From Candidatus Kryptonium thompsonii (GTDB lineage Bacteria > Bacteroidota > Ignavibacteria > Kryptoniales > Kryptoniaceae): 64,000 nt of DNA. Of this stretch, positions 54,917-63,400 are shown in pieces (the stretch's first letter is position 1; every line of letters starts with the position of its first letter). The notes beneath the pieces are model-generated. The model made no database searches and was not told the DNA's origin. It was given only the letters and a program-made list of their open reading frames with translations. A program made the position numbers and the translations under genes. The stretch covers positions 62,001 through 126,000 of the forward strand of contig LDXX01000007.1 of the NCBI GenBank assembly GCA_001442925.1. Direction: 5' to 3'.

Positions 54917-55555
54917 ATGGAAGTACTCAGGGTGAAAATAACTGGAATTATGGCTTCCTTTAGAGATCCAAAGTTTGTATCTGGTGTTCAACCAACACTT
55001 GAGGTTCCACCGCCGAGCACTGTTCTCGGTTTGATGTCGTCCGCCTGTGGAAAAATTCTTAGTCCAAATGATGTCGAATTCGGTTATGTGTTTTTATACA
55101 AAGATAAAGGGAAAGATGTTGAACTAATTTACGAGTTGACATTAAAGACAAAATACAGTGCTAAGTCAAATGTTGTGATAAGAGAGTTTCTAACTTTTCC
55201 TGAACTTTACATTTACATTACGGATTTGGGATTTGAAAAGTATTTTCGTTTTCCGATGTTTCCATTACTTCTTGGTAGAACCCAAGAGCTTGCAAGAGTT
55301 GAAGAAGTGAAAAGGGTTGAACTTAAGCAGACCAAGCCAGTTAGATTTGGACATACCATTGTTCCATTTGATTTCAAAGGCGTTGGGGGAGTTTTAATAG
55401 CATTGCCACTTTACTTTGAATATAATCCCTTTGAACCGAGGATAGGGCAAAGAATACAACCGTTCATTCTCGTTAAAAGTTTTATAAACTATTCACATCA
55501 ACCAATGTTTTATGATGAAGAAAAAAACTGGGGGATATACTTTTATGGGCAATAA
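54917..55555 (+). CDS. cas5: Cas5, type I-B crRNA-handle subunit
   Basis: The 212-residue protein has the Cas5 N-terminal RAMP signature VKITGIMASFRDPKFVSGVQ and VPPPSTVLGLMSSACGK, with later YITDLGFEKYFRFPMFPLLLGRTQELA (in short FPLLLGRTQELA). It binds the 5' handle of the crRNA in Cascade. It follows cas7 after 56 bases and a hairpin. The next gene starts inside its last four codons. Confidence 0.9.
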   Translation: MEVLRVKITGIMASFRDPKFVSGVQPTLEVPPPSTVLGLMSSACGKILSPNDVEFGYVFLYKDKGKDVELIYELTLKTKYSAKSNVVIREFLTFPELYIYITDLGFEKYFRFPMFPLLLGRTQELARVEEVKRVELKQTKPVRFGHTIVPFDFKGVGGVLIALPLYFEYNPFEPRIGQRIQPFILVKSFINYSHQPMFYDEEKNWGIYFYGQ

Positions 55556-56009
55556 TCTAAAACTTATACTTCTAATTTTAACTTTACTTGTAGCATTTCA
55601 AACCAAAGCGCTTTCGCAGATTCCAATTGAAGTAGTTGATTACTCAGAGGATATGGTTGGTCAAATGTTGGTTTACCGTGTTAAGGAGAAATTCAGGGAA
55701 TCTAATATATTTTATCTCCCTTTAGTCCCAAAGGGATTCAGGTTTAGAGTACAGATCAGCACAATGGATAGGTTCAAGGGCGATGATTCACGCAGTAATC
55801 TTTCAACGATGTATTCTGTGATTTGGCTTTTATATGATGATGAGAAATTTATATTTCCAATCTATCTTGATCATACCCTTGGTTATTCTGGAAGGGATGT
55901 CGTTGGGAGCACAGCAGAGGAGATTGTTGCGAGAACTGATAAAATCATCACTCAATTTGGTGAATTATTAAAGATGTTGGATAAGCTTTTAAAACCAGAA
56001 GGTAAATAA
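55545..56009 (+). CDS. Secreted protein of unknown function inside the cas operon
   Basis: The 154-residue protein begins with a clear signal peptide (NLKLILLILTLLVAF, cleavage near KALSQ), then a mixed alpha-beta domain with no family I recognise and a C-terminal helix (QFGELLKMLDKLLKPEG). It overlaps cas5 by 11 bases and cas3 starts one base after its stop, so it is translationally tied to both. A longer frame from 55512 lies inside cas5 and hides the signal sequence. An exported protein within a Cascade operon is unexpected. Confidence 0.7.
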   Translation: MGNNLKLILLILTLLVAFQTKALSQIPIEVVDYSEDMVGQMLVYRVKEKFRESNIFYLPLVPKGFRFRVQISTMDRFKGDDSRSNLSTMYSVIWLLYDDEKFIFPIYLDHTLGYSGRDVVGSTAEEIVARTDKIITQFGELLKMLDKLLKPEGK

Positions 56010-56010
56010 A

Positions 56011-58245
56011 ATGAGATGGAAGATACTTGCAAAGGCTGAGCCAGAAAAAACACTTTACGAGCATATACTTGATGTTTTGAAAGTGTTAAGCGAAATGATG
56101 AAAATTTATTCAGATGTCCCAAGGCTTTGCGGCGAAGCAGATTTTTGGGATTATGTTTTTTATGCTCTTTTCTTCCACGATTTTGGGAAGTCGGCAATTG
56201 GGTTTCAGGAGGCTTTAAGAACGGGGAGGAGATGGGGATATAGGCACGAAATAATCTCCGCAGGTTTTGTTTCATGTCTTGAGTATGAGGATAGAATTAA
56301 AAGATTGATCGCGCTTGGCATCGCAAGTCATCATAAGGAACTTGATGAGCTTAAGAAAGGATATTCAACAATAAGCCAAAATTCACCCGGATACGAAAGG
56401 TATATAAACGCGCTGAGGGAGGTTGGTGAAAATTTTGATGAGCTTGTTGAGATGATGAAGTTGATACCAGAGTTGAGCCAAGAATTTATCGGGAAGAGAT
56501 TGATAAATTTTAATTTGCCAAGCTCAGTTGACGATCTTGTTGATGTTTTTAGGTTTGCGATAAAACCGTATGAAGATATCAAAGATTCTGAAATTGATAG
56601 GTTGACATGGTTGAGACTTGTTTTTATGCGTGGTTTTGTTCTCGGTTGTGATTATCTGGCATCATCTAACAATTTTGAGATCCCGAGGTTGGGAGCGGAG
56701 ATTTCAAGGTTTATCAAATTTGAGAAGTTAAACGATATACAGTTGAAGTTACGACGAGCTGATGAGGTGAGGGGAAAGGATATAATTTTAGTTGCTCCAA
56801 CTGGATACGGGAAAACCGAGGCATCTTTGTTCTGGGTGGAAAGCAATCAAGATGATGTGATGGCGAAGAGAGTTTTTTATATTTTGCCTTACACGGCGAG
56901 CATAAACGATATGTTTAAAAGGTTCGTGCAGTACTTTGGCGGAGAGCTTGTGGGGATCAAACATTACAGAGCTGGATATTTTCTTTATAAATTTTTCAGA
57001 GATAGAGAATATACCCCGGAAGAAGCAAAGAAAATTGCAAGTGCTTTTGTTGATTTAAGCAAGAAGATCTACAAGCAGTTTAAGCTCATAACTTATCTTC
57101 AACTTTTGAAGGGAATATTTGGAGTTGATGGTTTTGAGATGGAACTTTCAGAAATGGCGGGTGGATTGGTGGTGCTTGATGAAGTTCACTCATATAATGC
57201 AAAGATCATAGCCCTGTTGGTTGAAGCGTTGAAAATTTTAAAAAATCAATTTGGGGTTAAGGTTTTGATAATGTCCGCAACCTTTCCGAAGTTTTTGCGT
57301 GAAATTTTTGAAACGGAAGTTGGAATTAAAGAATTAGTAAATGTCGATGAAAGTGAATTGCGAAAGATCTCAAGACATAGGATCAACCTTATAGATGATA
57401 ACATTTTAAATGGCGTTGATTTAATTAAAAATTTCCTAGTAAAAGGTTTGAGAGTTCTTGTCGTTTGTAATACGGTGAAAAGGGCGCAGGATGTTTACAC
57501 TGTTTTAAGTGAATACGCAAGAGGAAAAAGCAAACTCGTCCATTCAAGATTTGCACTAGTAGATAGGGAGAGGATTGAGGGAACTTTAAAAGATGAAAAT
57601 GTTCAACTCCTTGTTGGGACGCAAGCGATTGAAGTATCGCTTGATATTGATTTTGATGTACTTTTCACAGATGTAGCTCCGGTTGACAGATTAATTCAAA
57701 GATTTGGACGAGTAAATAGAAGAGGAAGGATGGACTGTGCCGATGTTTATATTTTCAATGAGTATCTTGATGAGGACTTAAAAATTTACGAGAAGGAAAT
57801 ACTTGAAAGAACGATAGCGGGGCTTGGGAAGGTAAAGCGGATAAATGAGTTTGATATTTTAAATCTTATAGAGGATGTTTACAGTGAGGGGTTTACAGAG
57901 AAACAAAAGAAAATTTTTGAGGAAACAAAGGAAAGTTTCTTGAGATTGAGAAGTAGCATTGTCCCCATGTTTAAAAATCCGATCAATGAAGAGGATTTTA
58001 ATAGTTTAACTGGCTTTGTCGAAGTTGTCCCATCGTATTATGAAGATGATTATTTGAGCGCATATGAAGAGGGGAATTACTTTGATACGGTTAAGTTTTA
58101 TCTTCCGCTTGCTTATTCTCAATTTTTCAAGTTGGCGAAAATGGGACAGATTTACAAGCGTCAACCCACAGTTTTTTGTCGCGCTAAGTATGATAAGGAA
58201 CTTGGTCTTTTGGTTGATGAATTTGAAACAAACATACTTGAATAG
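56011..58245 (+). CDS. cas3: Cas3, HD nuclease-helicase
   Basis: The 744-residue protein has an N-terminal HD domain (FFHDFGKSA, H56-D57; RHEIISAGF; ASHHKEL) and a superfamily 2 helicase with Walker A APTGYGKTE (262-270), DEVH box at 390-393, SAT motif MSATFP, and motif VI QRFGRVNRRGR. It unwinds and degrades target DNA marked by Cascade. Nuclease and helicase are fused, as in standard type I. cas4 follows directly at the stop codon. Confidence 0.96.
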   Translation: MRWKILAKAEPEKTLYEHILDVLKVLSEMMKIYSDVPRLCGEADFWDYVFYALFFHDFGKSAIGFQEALRTGRRWGYRHEIISAGFVSCLEYEDRIKRLIALGIASHHKELDELKKGYSTISQNSPGYERYINALREVGENFDELVEMMKLIPELSQEFIGKRLINFNLPSSVDDLVDVFRFAIKPYEDIKDSEIDRLTWLRLVFMRGFVLGCDYLASSNNFEIPRLGAEISRFIKFEKLNDIQLKLRRADEVRGKDIILVAPTGYGKTEASLFWVESNQDDVMAKRVFYILPYTASINDMFKRFVQYFGGELVGIKHYRAGYFLYKFFRDREYTPEEAKKIASAFVDLSKKIYKQFKLITYLQLLKGIFGVDGFEMELSEMAGGLVVLDEVHSYNAKIIALLVEALKILKNQFGVKVLIMSATFPKFLREIFETEVGIKELVNVDESELRKISRHRINLIDDNILNGVDLIKNFLVKGLRVLVVCNTVKRAQDVYTVLSEYARGKSKLVHSRFALVDRERIEGTLKDENVQLLVGTQAIEVSLDIDFDVLFTDVAPVDRLIQRFGRVNRRGRMDCADVYIFNEYLDEDLKIYEKEILERTIAGLGKVKRINEFDILNLIEDVYSEGFTEKQKKIFEETKESFLRLRSSIVPMFKNPINEEDFNSLTGFVEVVPSYYEDDYLSAYEEGNYFDTVKFYLPLAYSQFFKLAKMGQIYKRQPTVFCRAKYDKELGLLVDEFETNILE

Positions 58246-58749
58246 ATGATATTCGAGAATCCGCGCATCACAGGGGTGATGGTGAATTATTATTTTCATT
58301 GTAAACGTCAGCTTTGGCTATTTGCAAATCAGATCACTATGGAGCACAGTTCCGAACTTGTTTTGATAGGTAAAATTTTAAGCGACGCATTTTACAAAAA
58401 CAGAGATAGGGATATTAATATCGACAATATGATCATGATCGATTGGTTTGATTTTGATGGTGGTATAGTTCATGAGGTGAAAAAATCAGATTCTTTTGAA
58501 GAGGGTCATATATGGCAGGTGAAGTATTATATTTACTACCTTAAGAAGAAGGGGATGAATGCGAAGGGGAAGATAAATTATCCAAAGTTAAGAAGAGAGA
58601 TTTATGTTGAGCTTGGGGTTGGGGATGAGGAGAAAATTGTAGAGTTGTTAAATGAAATAGTTGAAATTGTCAGAGGTGAGATACCCCCGGTTAAAACTAA
58701 TCGAGTTGAGTGCAAAGGATGCAGTTATTTTGAATTTTGTTGGTCTTAA
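58246..58749 (+). CDS. cas4: Cas4 nuclease
   Basis: The 167-residue protein has an N-terminal Cys (YYFHCKRQLWLF), the RecB-type motifs GKILSDAFY, EVKKSDSFEEGHIWQVKYYIYYL (in short EVKKSD and WQVKYYI), and a C-terminal Cys cluster CKGCSYFEFCW, the iron-sulphur ligands. It trims prespacers and selects the PAM with Cas1-Cas2. The start follows the cas3 stop without a gap. Confidence 0.92.
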   Translation: MIFENPRITGVMVNYYFHCKRQLWLFANQITMEHSSELVLIGKILSDAFYKNRDRDINIDNMIMIDWFDFDGGIVHEVKKSDSFEEGHIWQVKYYIYYLKKKGMNAKGKINYPKLRREIYVELGVGDEEKIVELLNEIVEIVRGEIPPVKTNRVECKGCSYFEFCWS

Positions 58750-58771
58750 AAACAAAAGTTTTTCATCTTTT

Positions 58772-59842
58772 ATGCCGAAGCCATATTACATATTTTCTTC
58801 TGGGATTTTGCGAAGGAAGGATAATACTCTTTACTTTGAACCACTTGAGGAAGGTAATTTCGAAGAGGATGAAGATATACTTTGTTTCGTTGGTTATCCT
58901 GAAAGAGATTGTGAAGATCGTTCGGCAAAGCGCAAGCCGATCCCAGTCGAGGATATTGATTCAATTTATATTTTTGGTGAGATGACATTTAATGTCAAGT
59001 TTTTTAATTTCCTATCTCAAAACAATATCATTTTGCATATTTTTAATCATTATGGTTTTTATTCCGGGAGTTTTTATCCTCGCGAGTTCTTGAATTCAGG
59101 GAGACTACTTATCAGGCAAGTTGAACATTATCTTTTTGATGAGTTGAGACTTTTTCTTGCGAGAAAAATTGTTGACGGTGCGAGTTATAATATGTTAAGA
59201 AATTTGAAAAATTATCTTTCTAATGACGAGCTTGAAATTTACATTGAAGCGATCGAGGTTGAAAGAGTTAAGATAGAATCGTGTGGGGATATTCATGAAC
59301 TTATGGCGTGCGAGGGTCATATAAGAAGTGCATATTATATGGCTTGGCCTCATATAGTGAACGATGAGTTCTTTTATTTTGACAAGAGGACTAAGCAACC
59401 GCCCGGGAACGCGATAAACGCTCTTATATCTTTTGGGAATTCGATGCTTTACACGGTTGTGCTTGGTGAGATTTATAAAACTTATCTTAATCCTACGATA
59501 AGTTATTTACATGAGCCGTCTGATAGGAGATTTTCATTAGCCCTTGATCTTGCTGAAATTTTTAAGCCAGTAATTGTTGACAGGTTAATTTTCAGGATGA
59601 TAAATCGAGGTCAGCTCAGCAGGGAACATTTTGTTGGCGAGTTAAATTTTTGTTATCTTTCCGAGGAAGGTAGGAAGATATTTGTGAGGGAATTTAATGA
59701 ATTTCTTGAGTCAACTGTGAAGTATAAAAAGTTTAACAGAAATGTGTCGTATAGGGGATTGATTCGGCTTGAGTGTTATAGGTTGATAAAGCATCTTTTG
59801 GGGGACGAGGTATATGAACCACTTAAAGTTTGGTGGTATTAA
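58772..59842 (+). CDS. cas1: Cas1 integrase (type I-B)
   Basis: The 356-residue protein starts MPKPYYIFSSGILRRKDNTLYF and has the catalytic Glu in ACEGHIRSAYYMAW, the His in SYLHEPSDRRFSLALD, and the Asp in LALDLAEIFKP. It integrates new spacers at the leader. The open frame extends upstream to 58661 inside cas4, but that stretch does not match Cas1; the ATG at 58772 does. Cas2 follows. Confidence 0.95.
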   Translation: MPKPYYIFSSGILRRKDNTLYFEPLEEGNFEEDEDILCFVGYPERDCEDRSAKRKPIPVEDIDSIYIFGEMTFNVKFFNFLSQNNIILHIFNHYGFYSGSFYPREFLNSGRLLIRQVEHYLFDELRLFLARKIVDGASYNMLRNLKNYLSNDELEIYIEAIEVERVKIESCGDIHELMACEGHIRSAYYMAWPHIVNDEFFYFDKRTKQPPGNAINALISFGNSMLYTVVLGEIYKTYLNPTISYLHEPSDRRFSLALDLAEIFKPVIVDRLIFRMINRGQLSREHFVGELNFCYLSEEGRKIFVREFNEFLESTVKYKKFNRNVSYRGLIRLECYRLIKHLLGDEVYEPLKVWWY

Positions 59843-59863
59843 AAACGAAGTTTTGTTTTTGTC

Positions 59864-60124
59864 GTGTATTATATAATTGTTTATGATGTTGAGGAGAAGC
59901 GGGTTAATAAAGTTTGCAAATTATTGCGTAGATATTTACACTGGGTTCAAAATTCTGTTTTTGAGGGCGAGTTAAGTGAGGGGAAATTGGCTGAGTTGAA
60001 GTTCAAACTTTCTCAGATAATAGATCCTGAGGTTGATTCTGTGATAATTTACACTTTGTGGGGTAAGTGGAAGGGCAGGGAGGTTATAGGGTTAAATAAG
60101 AATCCAGTTGATAGTTTAATTTAG
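59864..60124 (+). CDS. cas2: Cas2
   Basis: The 86-residue protein begins with a GTG and YYIIVYDVEEKRVNKVCKLL, the Cas2 beta1 strand and Asp, and has the QNSVFEGELSEGKL and IIYTLWGKWKGREVIGL segments. It is the structural partner of Cas1. It lies 21 bases after cas1 and is followed by a strong terminator, so it closes the operon. Confidence 0.94.
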   Translation: MYYIIVYDVEEKRVNKVCKLLRRYLHWVQNSVFEGELSEGKLAELKFKLSQIIDPEVDSVIIYTLWGKWKGREVIGLNKNPVDSLI

Positions 60125-60135
60125 TTTTAGCTATG

Positions 60136-60170
60136 GGGTTGACCTTGGGTCAACCCTTTTTTATTTTTTT
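60136..60170 (+). terminator. Rho-independent terminator after cas2
   Basis: A perfect nine-base-pair stem (60136-60144 with 60148-60156) with a TTG loop is followed by a long T-rich run. It separates the cas operon from the array leader, so the array needs its own promoter. Confidence 0.92.
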
Positions 60171-60409
60171 ATAATATTCGTTATTACATTTCCGAGAATC
60201 GCGTGAAGAAGTTAGCACATTAATTTTTGAATAATTTATTGATTTACAATCAAAAAGTCGCACTCTGACATAAACTAAGACATTTTGTCAGGGAGGTTGG
60301 CGGAAAAATTTGGGGTATGGGTTAACATTTAGGCTCTTGACTTTTGGTGGAAAATTTATTATATTATAGTGTCTGAATTTTGATAGGTTTAAGTTTTATT
60401 TTATGGTGG
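60171..60409 (+). promoter_or_regulatory. CRISPR leader with array promoter
   Basis: The AT-rich region between the cas2 terminator and the first repeat contains no gene. TTGACT (60337-60342), a 17-base spacer and TATATT (60360-60365) form a promoter that closely matches the one at 42473, including most spacer bases. Transcription would start near 60372, about 38 bases before the first repeat. An inverted repeat CTGACA/TGTCAG (60265-60270 and 60286-60291) lies upstream. Confidence 0.8.
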
Positions 60410-63400
60410 GTTTGAATCGAACCTGTGAGGGATTGAAACATGATAACTTCTCTGAAGCACCGTGTTTAAATCTTCTTGTTTGAATCGAACCTGTGAGGGA
60501 TTGAAACAAACTGGGACCTGCATAATGTTCGCATTTATTTATGTTTGAATCGAACCTGTGAGGGATTGAAACTAAATTTTTGGATACCCCCCCTCCATTT
60601 GAGAGAGTAGTTTGAATCGAACCTGTGAGGGATTGAAACACTATGTTCTTTTGAAACTCAAAATCTAAAAGAGAAAGTTTGAATCGAACCTGTGAGGGAT
60701 TGAAACTAAATAATTTTGATGAGATGTTCAGGGAGCAATTTAGTTTGAATCGAACCTGTGAGGGATTGAAACGAAACTAATTGTTCGCGCTTAATGGGGT
60801 CTACTTCCGTTTGAATCGAACCTGTGAGGGATTGAAACATATCTCCTCTGCCCACCAACTTGATTAAAACACGGGGTTTGAATCGAACCTGTGAGGGATT
60901 GAAACATTGTTTGTGTTAAAGTTTTATCAATCCTTTCTTTTGTTTGAATCGAACCTGTGAGGGATTGAAACTTCCAGACAACCGCACCTTTTCATCAAGG
61001 CGTTTAGTTTGAATCGAACCTGTGAGGGATTGAAACGTTTATAGGGATTATCAAAAACCCTCGCTGGGATATGTTTGAATCGAACCTGTGAGGGATTGAA
61101 ACTTAAAACCCTTTTATGTCTTCGCAAGAAATAATAAACTGTTTGAATCGAACCTGTGAGGGATTGAAACATAAAAAAGATTATTGACCCGTTTTTAAAT
61201 TCAACATGTTTGAATCGAACCTGTGAGGGATTGAAACTTGAGGGCTACATCATAGCCCTGCGACCCAATAATAGTGTTTGAATCGAACCTGTGAGGGATT
61301 GAAACCAAGAAATAATAAACTTATTTGTACAACTTACGTGTTTGAATCGAACCTGTGAGGGATTGAAACACGATTATAAGCCAAAAGTGCTAAATCGGGA
61401 TTTTGAGTTTGAATCGAACCTGTGAGGGATTGAAACAAGTATTTGTCGCAGGGTCATACGCCTCATTCGTGGAGTTTGAATCGAACCTGTGAGGGATTGA
61501 AACATAAATTATTTTATCCCAATATCTTCTTTCAATTTCAGTTTGAATCGAACCTGTGAGGGATTGAAACTTTACGCCGAATGACCTCAAAATTCTCTGA
61601 AGTTCTTGTTTGAATCGAACCTGTGAGGGATTGAAACACGGGCATTGATTCAAATGGGGAAAGATCCCGCAAATTAGTTTGAATCGAACCTGTGAGGGAT
61701 TGAAACTCGCTTGCAATAGCGGGGATTAACAAATCTTCTATGTTTGAATCGAACCTGTGAGGGATTGAAACTCCAATAATGTTTAGCCCCCCACTCTTCT
61801 TCTCGTCCTGTTTGAATCGAACCTGTGAGGGATTGAAACGAAATTAATTGTTCACGCTTAATTGGGTCTACTTCCAGTTTGAATCGAACCTGTGAGGGAT
61901 TGAAACGTAAAAACAATTGCTTCCCCAAATTCTTCTTTTGCTTGTTTGAATCGAACCTGTGAGGGATTGAAACCCTATCATGCCCTAAAATATATCCGCC
62001 ACTTGTCGTTCTGTTTGAATCGAACCTGTGAGGGATTGAAACCGGGGCAAAATCAGCAATTGGAGCGAATTTTAACACGTTTGAATCGAACCTGTGAGGG
62101 ATTGAAACTGAAGTCGTTTGACAGCATTTAAAATCTCCTCATCAATGTTTGAATCGAACCTGTGAGGGATTGAAACTTGGGAATGAAATAAAAAAGTGTA
62201 TTGCTCACACCGTTTGAATCGAACCTGTGAGGGATTGAAACAAAAATATTCTAACTTCTTCACCCCTTACAAGTTTTGTTTGAATCGAACCTGTGAGGGA
62301 TTGAAACTTTCATTTATAATCTCATCATTCTTAAATGGCTTTTGTTTGAATCGAACCTGTGAGGGATTGAAACGGATAAACCGCCCGTGGATGTGTGGGA
62401 GCAAATTATGTTTGAATCGAACCTGTGAGGGATTGAAACTTATTTGTTTTTGAAAGGGACAATTTACAAGCATTAGTTTGAATCGAACCTGTGAGGGATT
62501 GAAACACCTTTGCGATGACCAATTTATCCTTTACCCTCGCAAGTTTGAATCGAACCTGTGAGGGATTGAAACTTTAAGATTGCTTCTCAATGGGAGCAAA
62601 ATTTATTTTGTTTGAATCGAACCTGTGAGGGATTGAAACAATTTGAAGAATTGCAAAATGAATATGAGCAACTCGTTTGAATCGAACCTGTGAGGGATTG
62701 AAACGCTGTTAAGTAGGGACGCCCCCCATAATTTACAAAGTTTGAATCGAACCTGTGAGGGATTGAAACAATTTATTTGCCTCCTGCTCAGCTTTCCGAT
62801 TTATGTTTGAATCGAACCTGTGAGGGATTGAAACTGGGGAAATTAAATCCGAAAGAAACGAAAGAAATCCTGTTTGAATCGAACCTGTGAGGGATTGAAA
62901 CATTTAGACTTTTGGGGAACAAATAAAACGACATTGTTTGAATCGAACCTGTGAGGGATTGAAACATAAGTTGATTGATTTATTTGACAATAACATTGAA
63001 TAGTTTGAATCGAACCTGTGAGGGATTGAAACTATAGTTTGGAACATAACTACCCGCTTTATTGAGAGGTTTGAATCGAACCTGTGAGGGATTGAAACTT
63101 AGCATTAATATAATTTTCCAGTGTAATTCTGGAAGTTTGAATCGAACCTGTGAGGGATTGAAACTTTCGGAAATAATTTCCTTTAATTGCTGATCAATTT
63201 CGTTTGAATCGAACCTGTGAGGGATTGAAACTTTTTAAATGATTTAAAACTTGTTCTTTTAAAAATTCGTTTGAATCGAACCTGTGAGGGATTGAAACTG
63301 ACAAATAAAACAAATAGAATTATATTAGTAGTGAAGTTTGAATCGAACCTGTGAGGGATTGAAACGCTGTTGTTTGGTGAGTTCTTCTTGTTCGCGCCCC

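Noticed and set aside
58661-58771. Longer Cas1 N-terminus overlapping cas4 in another frame, suggesting a Cas4-Cas1 fusion or frameshift
   Set aside because: cas4 is complete with its C-terminal Cys cluster and stop at 58749, and Cas1 homology starts at the ATG at 58772. The two are separate genes.
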